Below are positions 26,356 through 36,149 of a stretch of DNA of 64,000 bases, in pieces. The translations under genes and the position numbers were made by a program. Origin of the DNA: Pedobacter sp. ASV28 (lineage in GTDB: Bacteria; Bacteroidota; Bacteroidia; Sphingobacteriales; Sphingobacteriaceae); assembly GCF_016428855.1 (NCBI RefSeq), contig NZ_JAELTN010000024.1, positions 1 to 64,000 on the forward strand. Direction: 5' to 3'. The notes under the pieces were generated by a model. It did not search any database. It was not told the DNA's origin and saw only the letters and a list, made by a program, of their open reading frames with translations. The number at the start of each line of letters is the position of its first letter. Position 1 is the first letter of the stretch.

Positions 26356-29300
26356 ATGAGAAAACTCTTTACATTATTGCTACTTGCATTTTTGCAGGCA
26401 ACCGTTTCTTTTAGTCAAACCAATAGCCCCGTTGACTACCCGAAGATTATTCCTCCTTCGCCAGAAGCAACGGCGATAGGAAAATACGGAAACGTGCCAA
26501 CAGCTCTTTTTTCTGGTCTACCACAGATCTCGGTTCCCTTATCCGCATTAAATAATGGAAGTATCAGCAGTAGTATTTCCCTCGATTATGATGCGAGTGG
26601 AGTACGGGTGGATCAGGTGGCTACGAATGTGGGGCTGGGTTGGTCCCTATCTGCTGGTGGGGCAATTACAAGGTCGGTACTCGGGTTACCCGACGAATTG
26701 AATAATCCTCCCTATTTTCCATCAAATACTTTTAACCCAACTCTTACACTGCCGTTGGAGTCGGGAACCACTGCCGATTATTTATTTGCCAAGGATCTGG
26801 TTAATAATAACCGTGACCTGGAAAAAGATATTTATTACTATAAGTTTGCTGGCTATTCAGGGAAATTTGTTTATGATAGAACCGGCGTTCCCCGCCTGAT
26901 ACCGGCCAACCCGAATTTTAAAATTGAACAATATGGAGGAACCGGGTTCAGGATTACCGATGATAAAGGAAGCAAGTATTATTTCACCGTACTGGAAGGA
27001 TGTGATAGTATTTATACAACCTGCTCGGCAGGCGTAGAAAGTCCCCGTGAAAATGATGTTTGTGTCACAACGGCCTGGTATCTCTCGAAGGTAGAGGGTG
27101 TAGATAATAGAAGTATCGTTTATGAATACGAAAATTACACGTATGAGATTGCCAAAAATTATTCGGAGACGGAATATAAAAAACAACTTGCCAATGCCTG
27201 TACTGACTTGGGTTATCTTGATCGTAAATGTACCCGCTTTGAAAGGATTATAGGAGTGCGCATAAAACGGATCACATCTAACAATAACATTAAAATTGAG
27301 TTTACTTATTCATCTTCTCCAAGGCTTGATCTAAAACATTTGGGTATGGATGCCGGTAATGCGCTGGAATATGTAAAAGAATATTTTGGATCGACATTAA
27401 AAAGGACCTGGCAATTATCCTATAATTATTTTTCTTATCCATCGGCACCACGTCTTAAATTACTCAGTGTTAGAGAAGATAGCCTGCCCCCACATCAGTT
27501 TTATTACAATGAAACCTATAACTTACCAGCGACTTTCTCGTTTGCACAGGATCACTGGGGTTACTATAATGGGAAAACCGCTAATACCGGATTGATCCCA
27601 CCCATTCCTTTGTTCGGTAAAACCTACGGAGCCGACCGGAATCCTGATTTCGCCTATATGCAATCAGGAACACTTAATAAGATCGTCTATCCGACCGGCG
27701 GAAGTTCAGCATTCGAATATGAGCCACATGCAGACTGGAGAACAGAAGATGTAGTCACTTATCAAAACAAAGATACCAGCGTGGCATTAGAAGCTTCAAT
27801 AGGTGCAAACATTGCATACACAAGATTCTATCTTGATTCAGGAGCAGCAGATATAAGTACGGACTGGCAGTTCTACAACACCAATGTGGATGAGGACATT
27901 ACAGGCTATATTATGAACGATGCAGATGATCAATCATTTTTTAATATAAACACCAGCAGTGGCTCATTCAGTTTTTTAAACCAACTGCCCCGGGCTACTT
28001 ATTACAAATTAAAAATAAACCGGCCAGTCTCTACCGATCATGGTTATATCAATATTCATTGGAAAAAGCCGGTGATCACTTCTGTTACTTCAAATAAAAT
28101 ACTTATCGGGGGATTAAGATTAAAATCAATAAAAAGTTATATAGCTCCCGGTGAGTTGGCCTTTTCGAAATATTACTCTTACAACTGGATAAATGATACG
28201 GCTAAAAGTTCAATTATACTACAGGACTTTGAGAAAGAGTACTATAGTTTATACCAGACTTATACCGTAAATGAATTAAATGGAGTGGAGGAATGTGGTT
28301 ATAATGTATTTTCTTCTTCCTCTACGCCACCTTTTGGAAATGGCCTGGACAATGCAATTGGTTATCGGCAGGTAGTTGAAACCAGTAGCACCGATAAATC
28401 AAATGGAAGGACGATTTATAAATATTCTGGAGGGGCCGGAGATGTAGGGATAAGTGTAGGGGTTGTAGGCAATGCGGGAAGTTTCCAGGGACAATTGCTC
28501 GAACAGGCAGATCAGAAATATGATATGGGAACTACCAGCTACATCAATGTCCACAAAACTAAAAATTATTATACTACTCCTTTTGGACAATGGTGTTTTC
28601 TTGATGGGGATAGTTGCGCGAGTAACCAAACGGTGATCCCCAATATGCAGATCAGTATGACAAAGCCCGAGACATTATTACATTTTACTGTGGGAGAGGA
28701 TAAGACCTATCCCGGTGTTTTCTCCATAAAGCAATATTTTACTATTTCAGCAATAACTTATTTGTCTAAAACAGAAGAAATTAATTTTAACCCTGCTGGC
28801 ACAGATTCGAGTATTGTTTCTTCAAACTTTTATTATAACAATCCTTCTTATGCTTATCCAACAACCACGGAAACTCTAAACAGTAAAAATCAACTGGAAA
28901 GAAAAGAGAATAAATACTCGTTCGATCTGGCCGCTGCATCAGGTAATCCACCCAATGTCTACAATGAAATGGTTACGGCCAATATGGTTACACCTGTGCT
29001 AGAAGAAAAGAGTATTAATGTGACCAATAGTAATGCGGAATTATCCAAAAAACAGGTGACCTATAAAAAATGGAACAACCTTACCATACAACCTGCGCAG
29101 GTATTTACTTCGGTGTTTGGTAATTCTCTACGAGCAGAACTTATCTATAAGGCTTATGATACACTTGGTAACATTATTGCCTACAAAACCTCTGCTGGCG
29201 ATTCGTTGTGTTTTTTATGGGATTATAATCACAATTATGCTATCGCCAAATTCATCAATGCAGATACCGGAGCTGTAGCATATACGTCCTTTGAAGCAGA

Positions 29301-30507
29301 TGCAAAAGGCCGCTGGAATTTTACTGGAACAGCATCCAACGATAATTTAAGCCCCACCGGAAATAAATACTATAGTCTCCCGAATGGTAATATTACGTTA
29401 TCGGGTCTGTCAACCGGAAGTATTTATATCGTTTCCTATTGGAAAAAAAATGCAAGCGGAACATCTACTGTTAATAGCGGTAGCGGTACGGCATCGACCA
29501 ACAAGGGAGGTTGGACGCTTTATACGCATGAGATAACCGGTTCCAGTTCTGTAACTATTTCGGGTACTGGATCTATTGATGAGCTCCGGCTTTATCCTAA
29601 AAATGCACAGGCCGTTACTTTTACCTATGATCCATTGGTGGGCATGACAAGCCAGTGCGATATGAATAACCAAATTGCCTATTACCAGTACGATGGCGCC
29701 GGTCGGTTGAACCTAATAAAAGACGCTGACAGAAATGTTATTAAGCGGATCTGTTATAATTATGCAGGTCAACCGGAGGATTGTGTAGTCAATACAACTG
29801 TTCTTTGGCAATCCACCGGTTCCACCCGCTGTCAAACCTGCCCCGCAGACGAAGCTTACTTTTCCAATATACAGGAACACCAGGAGAGGGACAATAATCC
29901 ATATAGCGCCACCTACAACACAACCCGATGGGTATCGGATGGGGTAAGTGGCAGTTGTCCTGCTCCTGCTGATTGGCAGAACACGGTTACTGCGATCCGT
30001 TGTAAAGCAGTAAGCGGAGTAAATACCGGGGATAGAGAAAGGGAACAAAAAGACCTTAATCCCTGTAGCTCTACCTACAACGAACTTCGTTGGGTTGTTG
30101 TGGATCAAAACTGTAGCGTTTGCCCCAAGCCTGCTAGCTGGACAGCTACTGGTAACCTGCGCTGCGTAGTGAATGGAAGCAGTGAAAACACCGGTTACCA
30201 GGAAAAAGAAGAACGTGACCTGGAAACCTGTAGTAGCACTTATAATGAGCTCCGTTGGGTGAGCAATGGGTATAACACTACGGCATGCCCACTCCCTTCT
30301 GTGTGCAATAGTGGCAACTGTTCAGGCAATAACAAAAAATGTGTGGGAGGCGTTTGTGAAACAGGTGTTGAGGTGGAGATCGATTGTTATTTTGATCCGG
30401 CAACACAAAAATATGTGCATGTATATGCATATAAGTTTAGCAACAATACCTATTCAACCTATACCTGGACTGAACGTAATCCCTTTGGATGTCCTATTGA
30501 AATGTAA
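26356..30507 (+). CDS. RHS/YD-related giant surface protein with DUF5977-like repeats
   Basis: 1,383 residues. Signal peptide (LFTLLLLAFLQATVSFSQ). The N-terminal region has the Bacteroidota RHS-associated pattern (GVRVDQVATNVGLGWSLSAGG), followed by a long beta-rich body with TYDPLVGMTSQCD and YYQYDGAGRLNLIKDAD, typical of YD/RHS shells. Residues ~1148-1290 hold three ~47-residue Cys-rich repeats (RC...NTG..E.E..DLNPCSSTYNELRWV) of the DUF5977 type. The C-terminus (GNCSGNNKKCVGGVCETG) is Cys-rich and has no recognised toxin fold. It lies between the coiled-coil gene and the toxin-bearing RHS gene, apparently one operon. It may act as a surface scaffold. Confidence 0.85.
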   Translation: MRKLFTLLLLAFLQATVSFSQTNSPVDYPKIIPPSPEATAIGKYGNVPTALFSGLPQISVPLSALNNGSISSSISLDYDASGVRVDQVATNVGLGWSLSAGGAITRSVLGLPDELNNPPYFPSNTFNPTLTLPLESGTTADYLFAKDLVNNNRDLEKDIYYYKFAGYSGKFVYDRTGVPRLIPANPNFKIEQYGGTGFRITDDKGSKYYFTVLEGCDSIYTTCSAGVESPRENDVCVTTAWYLSKVEGVDNRSIVYEYENYTYEIAKNYSETEYKKQLANACTDLGYLDRKCTRFERIIGVRIKRITSNNNIKIEFTYSSSPRLDLKHLGMDAGNALEYVKEYFGSTLKRTWQLSYNYFSYPSAPRLKLLSVREDSLPPHQFYYNETYNLPATFSFAQDHWGYYNGKTANTGLIPPIPLFGKTYGADRNPDFAYMQSGTLNKIVYPTGGSSAFEYEPHADWRTEDVVTYQNKDTSVALEASIGANIAYTRFYLDSGAADISTDWQFYNTNVDEDITGYIMNDADDQSFFNINTSSGSFSFLNQLPRATYYKLKINRPVSTDHGYINIHWKKPVITSVTSNKILIGGLRLKSIKSYIAPGELAFSKYYSYNWINDTAKSSIILQDFEKEYYSLYQTYTVNELNGVEECGYNVFSSSSTPPFGNGLDNAIGYRQVVETSSTDKSNGRTIYKYSGGAGDVGISVGVVGNAGSFQGQLLEQADQKYDMGTTSYINVHKTKNYYTTPFGQWCFLDGDSCASNQTVIPNMQISMTKPETLLHFTVGEDKTYPGVFSIKQYFTISAITYLSKTEEINFNPAGTDSSIVSSNFYYNNPSYAYPTTTETLNSKNQLERKENKYSFDLAAASGNPPNVYNEMVTANMVTPVLEEKSINVTNSNAELSKKQVTYKKWNNLTIQPAQVFTSVFGNSLRAELIYKAYDTLGNIIAYKTSAGDSLCFLWDYNHNYAIAKFINADTGAVAYTSFEADAKGRWNFTGTASNDNLSPTGNKYYSLPNGNITLSGLSTGSIYIVSYWKKNASGTSTVNSGSGTASTNKGGWTLYTHEITGSSSVTISGTGSIDELRLYPKNAQAVTFTYDPLVGMTSQCDMNNQIAYYQYDGAGRLNLIKDADRNVIKRICYNYAGQPEDCVVNTTVLWQSTGSTRCQTCPADEAYFSNIQEHQERDNNPYSATYNTTRWVSDGVSGSCPAPADWQNTVTAIRCKAVSGVNTGDREREQKDLNPCSSTYNELRWVVVDQNCSVCPKPASWTATGNLRCVVNGSSENTGYQEKEERDLETCSSTYNELRWVSNGYNTTACPLPSVCNSGNCSGNNKKCVGGVCETGVEVEIDCYFDPATQKYVHVYAYKFSNNTYSTYTWTERNPFGCPIEM

Positions 30508-30520
30508 AGCGTAAAATATT

Positions 30521-30856
30521 ATGAAACAGTTTTTTTTCATGTTAGTGATTTGTATCAGCTGTAGCTACCACGCAATTGCGCAGACGGGTAGTCCTGATGC
30601 TGCGGCACAAGCGCTCACCCAACGTATGCGTGATACCCTGCAGTTGAGAAATGGGCAAAGAGATAGCATCTATGCAATCAATGTGCATTTGAATGAACTT
30701 AGCTCTGCCGTGCGTGCCCAAGGCCAACCGGATTCTTTGCAACCGCGGTTGCAGCGGATCGAATATACCCGTGATCCACTATACTTGCCAGTATTGGGCA
30801 TAGACAAATTCCTATTGTATAAAAGAAAAAAAGTAGCGTTGCTGACGGGCAACTAA
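30521..30856 (+). CDS. Small secreted protein between the RHS genes
   Basis: 111 residues. Signal peptide MKQFFFMLVICISCSYHAIAQ with a normal cleavage site. The mature part is a short helical protein (AQALTQRMRDTLQLRNGQRDSIYAINVHLNELSSAVR) ending in a basic KRKKVALLTGN. Heptad-like spacing suggests a helical hairpin. Spacing is tight, 13 bases after the first RHS gene and 12 before the second, so it belongs to the operon and may be an accessory or chaperone for export. No family is recognised with confidence. Confidence 0.7.
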   Translation: MKQFFFMLVICISCSYHAIAQTGSPDAAAQALTQRMRDTLQLRNGQRDSIYAINVHLNELSSAVRAQGQPDSLQPRLQRIEYTRDPLYLPVLGIDKFLLYKRKKVALLTGN

Positions 30857-30868
30857 AAACAATCTGCT

Positions 30869-33800
30869 ATGAAAAGATCCTTTTTCAAATTTTGTTTATA
30901 CTGTATCATTGTTGGGTCGGTACCCGGTGTTCAACCCTTGCTGGCACAGCAACCTATGCCTGCAGCCTATAGTGGCACGGCACCCATCAACTATGTCCGC
31001 ACCTACGATGCGTTGGCACCAATGACAGATCCCAATCAATTACTGCTAAAAGGCATGCAGGATGTAAGACAAACCACGCAATACCTGGATGGACTGGGCA
31101 GACCTATTCAAACAGTCATCAGGCAGGGTTCCCTGATAACCGGAGGCGCAGCTACTGATCTGGTATCGCCAAACTTGTATGATCAATTTGATAGGGAACA
31201 GTATAAATATTTACCTTTTGGCGCTAACAATACAGGAGGTAATACTTCAATCACTGACGGGCTGTTTAAACTAAATCCTTTTCAACAGGATTCGGTTTTT
31301 AGTAAAGCGCAGTATCCTGGTGAAACTTATTATTACGGAAAAACGGAATTTGATGGATCTCCTTTGAACCGGTCTGTAAAGGAAATGAGCCCGGGTAATA
31401 ATTGGGTAGGGACATCCCGTGGTGTACACACAAATTATTGGCTGAACACGACTACCGATAGCATTCGGATATGGAATGTTACCGATGTGGTTAATGACTT
31501 TGGAGCCTATTCAAGTCCAGGTTTTTATTCTCCTGGCAAATTGAATAAGAGTGTGATTGTTGACGAACATGGTAAACAGGTGGTTGAGTTTAAAGACAAG
31601 AATGGCAGTCTTATTTTAAAAAAAGTTCAATTGACCGCAACTGCCGATGCAGGCACAGGTGCTGGGTACCAGGGATGGTTATGTACTTATTACCTGTATG
31701 ATGATATAGCGAGATTAAGGGCTGTCGTACAGCCGCAAGGTGTCCAGTTATTGTTGGAAAATAGCTGGTCTATGACTGCATTGAGCAATGCCATTTTGAA
31801 TGAGCAATGCTTCCGGTATGAATATGATTTGCATAATAAGATGATCCGTAAAAAAGTGCCCGGTGCCGGTGAAACATGGATGGTCTACGATGCAAGAGAC
31901 CGGCTGGTGATGAGCCAGGATGCCAATATGCGCGCTGCTCATCAATGGATGTATATGCAATATGATGAATTGAATAGGCCTGTGGTTACAGGACTGATAA
32001 CAGATAATACAAATTATAATAACCTTGCCTATCATGCCTCGGCAGCCGCTTCAAGCACAGCATATCCAAACCTGGGTTCTTATACCACAGAGGAGTTGAC
32101 GAGGACATTTTATGATGATTATGATTGGTTATCGGTTAATGGCAATCCGTTTTCTGCTTCAAAAAGTAATGATTACGGAGATCATTTATTAACACCATCA
32201 AACAGTTATCCCTATGCACAGGCTGTCACACAAAGTTTTGCAACGGTGGGAATGATAACAGGTACAAAGACAAAAGTACTTGGGACTGGCACATATCTCT
32301 ACGGGATCACCTATTATGATGACCGGCAAAGGGTCATTCAAACAATCAGTGATAATATTACCGGCGCAAAAGACATGACCACCACGCAGTACGATTTTTC
32401 CGGTAAGGTATTATTGCAAACAGTGTCCAGTATTAAAGACCTGACTGTTGACCGGATTGATTTTGTGAGGACGGCAATGGAATATGATGACCTTGGGAGA
32501 TTATCTACAGTAAAAAAGAAACCGTATAGTTATTTTGATGGCTCCTGGAAAGGCGGTGTGGAGAAGCAGTTATTGTTAAATGAGTATGATGCGCTCGGTC
32601 AGTTAAAGAAGAAAAAACTGGCTCCTGCGTATAACAGTGGCGCAGGGCTTGACAGTCTTTCCTATGATTATAATATTCGTGGCTGGATGCTGGGAATGAA
32701 CAGGAGATATGCTAAGGATGAGCATAGTAATAATTATTTTGGCTTTGACCTTGGTTATGATAAAACCAATAATGGTATTGTTGGTAACCAGTCCTATTCC
32801 AATGCGCAATACAACGGGAATATTGCAGGCATGGTCTGGAAAAGCAAAGGAGACGGAGAGAAACGTAAATATGATTTTAGTTATGATGCGGTCAACCGGT
32901 TGCTGAAGGCCGACTTCAATCAATACACCTCTGCTTCTTTTAATAAAACTGCGCTGGTGGATTTTAGTGTAAGCAGCATGAGTTATGATAGAAACGGCAA
33001 TATCCTGAACATGACGCAACATGGTCTCAAACTGGCCTCTTCAGCCATTCTTGATAGCCTGGTATATGGATATGAGTCCAGTAGTAATAAACTGAGTTAT
33101 GTGACAGACAAGGCCAATGATGCTAATACTCAACTGGGAGACTTTAAAGAAATTAATAACAATACGACCGTTGACTATGGCTATGACGATAATGGTAACC
33201 TGTCACTCGATAATAATAAAGCGATCAGCAGTATTACTTACAATCATTTGAACCTAACGGCGGTTATTCATGTCTTGGGTAAGGGAAATATCCGCTATAC
33301 TTATGATGCCTGGGGCAATAAATTAAAGAAAATAACAGAAGACAGTACCGTAAGCCCGGTCAGGACAACAACAACCCTTTATGTAGGTGCTTCGGTCTAT
33401 CAAAACGACACCTTACAGTTCATTACACAGGAAGAAGGCCGTATAAGGTACCGTGCATCAGACAATACGTTCCAGTATGATTACTTTGAAAAAGACCATC
33501 TTGGCAATGTAAGGATGGTATTAACCGAAGAAGAACAAACAGATATGTACCCGGCGGCAACCATGGAAACGGCCACTGCAACCACGGAAGAAGCATTCTA
33601 CAGCAATCTTCCTGCTACCCGCATTACTACACTGCCCGTAGATTATCCAGCAAATACGCCAGCCGGCAATGCCGCCGTAGCCAAAGTCAATGGTTCCGGC
33701 AATAAAATAGGACCGGCAATAGTGCTGAAAGTAATGGCAGGCGATCAGTTCAGTTTGACCGTGAATAGCTGGTATAAAAAGAATGGTGCCAGCCCGGGAA

Positions 33801-35032
33801 CGCCCGTAGATCCCCTTGCCGATCTATTGACGGCGCTAACTACCAGCGTAGGTTCGCTGGCTGGAGGGCACGGTGCTACTGCCGGAGCGCTGCAAGGCGG
33901 AAGTATATTAAATGCGGGAACCAGTTCGTTCCTGGGTTCACAAACACCAGTATCGGGCAAGCCAAAAGCATTTGTGAATTGGGTACTATTTGATGAGCAA
34001 TTTAAGCTGGTATCATCCAGTTCAGGTTCACAGATCGTGGGAAGCGATGACAGCTATACCACGCATACAAAAACTGGTATGCCTGTGGATAAGAATGGAT
34101 ATCTGTATATTTACGTCAGTAATGAGACACCGAATATCGATGTGTTCTTTGATAATTTGCAGGTGACCCATGTGAGAGGTGCTATTTTGGAGGAAACGCA
34201 TTATTATCCGTTTGGGCTGACGATGGTGGGGATATCTTCTAAGGCGCTAGCAATCGGAAATCCAGAAAATAAACTCAAGTATAATGGTATTGAGAAGGAA
34301 AATGATCTCCAGATCGAAATTTATGATGCTCAGTTTAGAGAATTGGATGGTCAAGTTGGTAGATGGTGGCAGATCGATCCAGTAACAGATGGCTATGAAA
34401 GTATTTCTCCTTACGCTTCAATGTATAATAATCCGATTACTTATAGCGATAAGTTAGGAAATGAAGGACAGGCATGTTGTTGGTTTACCTTTGACAAGGA
34501 GTCATTTATGGATGGGGTAAGATGGATTAATAACAATTTGAACCCATTAACTCCTATTGTTGAGTTCGTGTCTGGTAAAAGCATGAGTAGTGATTTAAAA
34601 GAAGATAAACCGAGGCTGGAAACTCTTAAACAATCAATGGCTCCTGTGCCGGTTAAAGTTAAAGGCGCGGGAGTTGCGCTATCAAAGGCAGAACAGTTAA
34701 AATTGAATGCTGAAAAAGGGGGCCTATCTGAAAAGAAAGTTTTGACCGAAGAAGGACTAAAAAAGAATACTACTCCTATAACTGTCACTGATCCTAAAAC
34801 TGGCAAACAGGTTACCACAATACCTGATGCAATAATAGAAAATGGGGCAACTGTTGAAGTAAAAGATACAAAAAAACTATCCGATTCTAAACAACTCAGG
34901 GCTCAAAATGAAGTGTCACAACAAAATGGGCAAAAGGCAGTAGTGATAACTGGGACAAAAACAGTAGTATCAAAAACTGTAGTGCAGAAGATGGATGTTC
35001 AAAGAAAAGATTACATAGGTCCACAAAAATAA
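30869..35032 (+). CDS. RHS-repeat polymorphic toxin with PD-(D/E)xK nuclease-like tail
   Basis: 1,387 residues. Signal peptide, then a DUF6443-type start (APINYVRTYDALAPM, LDGLGRPIQTVIRQG), a long RHS/YD shell (YDDLGRLSTVKKK, YDAVNRLLKADF, YTYDAWGNKLKKI), and the RHS core (YYPFGLTMVGISSK, YNGIEKEND, RWWQIDPVTDGYESISPYASMYNNPITY) ending near residue 1198. The 189-residue tail is a separate toxin domain. P1319-D1320 and E1330-V-K1332 form PD-x9-ExK with QLR nearby, as in Tox-REase-7-type nucleases. RHS shells enclose and release such tails. The immunity gene follows after five bases. Target (DNA or RNA) and delivery route are not shown by sequence. Confidence 0.9.
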   Translation: MKRSFFKFCLYCIIVGSVPGVQPLLAQQPMPAAYSGTAPINYVRTYDALAPMTDPNQLLLKGMQDVRQTTQYLDGLGRPIQTVIRQGSLITGGAATDLVSPNLYDQFDREQYKYLPFGANNTGGNTSITDGLFKLNPFQQDSVFSKAQYPGETYYYGKTEFDGSPLNRSVKEMSPGNNWVGTSRGVHTNYWLNTTTDSIRIWNVTDVVNDFGAYSSPGFYSPGKLNKSVIVDEHGKQVVEFKDKNGSLILKKVQLTATADAGTGAGYQGWLCTYYLYDDIARLRAVVQPQGVQLLLENSWSMTALSNAILNEQCFRYEYDLHNKMIRKKVPGAGETWMVYDARDRLVMSQDANMRAAHQWMYMQYDELNRPVVTGLITDNTNYNNLAYHASAAASSTAYPNLGSYTTEELTRTFYDDYDWLSVNGNPFSASKSNDYGDHLLTPSNSYPYAQAVTQSFATVGMITGTKTKVLGTGTYLYGITYYDDRQRVIQTISDNITGAKDMTTTQYDFSGKVLLQTVSSIKDLTVDRIDFVRTAMEYDDLGRLSTVKKKPYSYFDGSWKGGVEKQLLLNEYDALGQLKKKKLAPAYNSGAGLDSLSYDYNIRGWMLGMNRRYAKDEHSNNYFGFDLGYDKTNNGIVGNQSYSNAQYNGNIAGMVWKSKGDGEKRKYDFSYDAVNRLLKADFNQYTSASFNKTALVDFSVSSMSYDRNGNILNMTQHGLKLASSAILDSLVYGYESSSNKLSYVTDKANDANTQLGDFKEINNNTTVDYGYDDNGNLSLDNNKAISSITYNHLNLTAVIHVLGKGNIRYTYDAWGNKLKKITEDSTVSPVRTTTTLYVGASVYQNDTLQFITQEEGRIRYRASDNTFQYDYFEKDHLGNVRMVLTEEEQTDMYPAATMETATATTEEAFYSNLPATRITTLPVDYPANTPAGNAAVAKVNGSGNKIGPAIVLKVMAGDQFSLTVNSWYKKNGASPGTPVDPLADLLTALTTSVGSLAGGHGATAGALQGGSILNAGTSSFLGSQTPVSGKPKAFVNWVLFDEQFKLVSSSSGSQIVGSDDSYTTHTKTGMPVDKNGYLYIYVSNETPNIDVFFDNLQVTHVRGAILEETHYYPFGLTMVGISSKALAIGNPENKLKYNGIEKENDLQIEIYDAQFRELDGQVGRWWQIDPVTDGYESISPYASMYNNPITYSDKLGNEGQACCWFTFDKESFMDGVRWINNNLNPLTPIVEFVSGKSMSSDLKEDKPRLETLKQSMAPVPVKVKGAGVALSKAEQLKLNAEKGGLSEKKVLTEEGLKKNTTPITVTDPKTGKQVTTIPDAIIENGATVEVKDTKKLSDSKQLRAQNEVSQQNGQKAVVITGTKTVVSKTVVQKMDVQRKDYIGPQK

Positions 35033-35037
35033 AAAAT

Positions 35038-35724
35038 ATGAGAGAAAAAGAATGGTTTAGAGGTGACGACTGGGATGTCGAAACCCAAATGTTATTTGAG
35101 AGCAAGTTAAAGAGGTCAAGAGACCCTTATAACAAAGCGCAGTACCTTAGAATAAAAGCAAGTTACCTTCTTGATTCTAAAGATCAAGATAAGCAAATTG
35201 AAGGATGTAAATTAATGGGACGGGTAATTAGCGAATACCCCAATGAAATCTCTCACGTAATGTTTGCCTATGAACAATTAGGAGATTACTATTTTACTGA
35301 AAAAAAATACATTGAGTCGGAATTAAATTACCGTCAAAGTGTTTCTTTTTATCGAAAAAACGGGAGAGGTGGGTCAAGCGGCATTGGTGATATAAAGCTG
35401 GCGGAAACTATTGTAAAAACAGAACAATCTAGTAAGTTCTCGGAGATGTATAGTCTTCTTGTAGATGAGTTTAAAGAAAATGGTGGGTCATTATCCCTTA
35501 ATGATGACATATTTAGATATTATTCTGTTTTGGCAAAAATATCTATAAAACTAAATAAGAATGAAGCAGCAAAGGAATATGCTCAAAAAGCATTAGAATT
35601 AGCATTAATTAAAGAACCGCAGTTAGACAATCATCCAAAATTGGGGGTAGTAAAAATTAGCGATGATGAGCAAAGTACATTAGAACATATCTTAATGACT
35701 ATTAAACAAATGGAAAGGAACTAG
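35038..35724 (+). CDS. TPR-like immunity protein for the RHS toxin
   Basis: 228 residues, cytosolic, no signal peptide. An N-terminal EKEWFRGDDWDVETQMLFE segment precedes helical repeats (NKAQYLRIKASYLLDS, YEQLGDYYFTEKKYIESELN, NEAAKEYAQKALELAL) with TPR-like spacing. Proteins starting like this are common directly after Bacteroidota RHS toxin tails. The five-base gap after the toxin gene and the lack of a signal peptide support a self-protection role. The pairing is inference from position and family resemblance; the toxin-binding residues cannot be read off. Its DNA, like the toxin tail, is more AT-rich than the RHS shell, as expected for exchangeable toxin-immunity ends. Confidence 0.8.
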   Translation: MREKEWFRGDDWDVETQMLFESKLKRSRDPYNKAQYLRIKASYLLDSKDQDKQIEGCKLMGRVISEYPNEISHVMFAYEQLGDYYFTEKKYIESELNYRQSVSFYRKNGRGGSSGIGDIKLAETIVKTEQSSKFSEMYSLLVDEFKENGGSLSLNDDIFRYYSVLAKISIKLNKNEAAKEYAQKALELALIKEPQLDNHPKLGVVKISDDEQSTLEHILMTIKQMERN

Positions 35725-35787
35725 ATGGACCCACTATAAATTACTGCATCAGTAAATAGGGATGGTAAAGTGGACAATTTTTTACAG

Positions 35788-36130
35788 TAGACTAAATCAT
35801 CCGGTTCGGCAACTGGAGTGGCAGCTTTCCGAATTTATTCCAAATCTTTCGTAATATTTAGAAATGATTTGATCCAAAAGGAGATTAACCTTCAAACTGG
35901 CGATACTACTTTTTGGAAAATAAAGTGGTTAAGTCCTTGTATGCTGACGCTTAGCTTTTTAAAAAGTAGTCAAGTGATTCCAAAGGAAGACCTTTCTTTA
36001 CTTGAAGGCTCACAAAACCAATGTCGAAATATTACGTGTTACAAAAGATTATTACATTTTTAGAGGTGAAATAGACAGTATTGCAGCAAGCCGGATTGTT
36101 GATACAGTTTGGATGAAAAAAAAGCAATAA
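35788..36130 (+). pseudogene. Frameshifted remnant of a small secreted-type gene
   Basis: Two reading frames together make one plausible protein. The first, open from about 35791, reads FRNDLIQKEINLQTGDTTF and WKIKWLSPC. Near 36008-36013 the sense moves to another frame that reads AHKTNVEILRVTKDYYIF and then DTVWMKKKQ, ending TAA at 36130. There is no start codon or signal peptide in the 5' part, which begins after a stop. So it lacks its 5' end and carries a frameshift. Similar small secreted proteins occur in Sphingobacteriaceae, and position suggests an old cargo or immunity-array gene. A sequencing error could explain the frameshift but not the missing 5' end. Confidence 0.6.
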
Positions 36131-36149
36131 TTTTATAAACAAAGGGGAC

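Noticed and set aside
29797..30230. DUF5977-type repeats read as a possible CRISPR or satellite array
   Set aside because: They repeat at protein level with variable codons and lie inside one open frame; there are no short identical DNA repeats with spacers. No CRISPR array was seen anywhere in the window.
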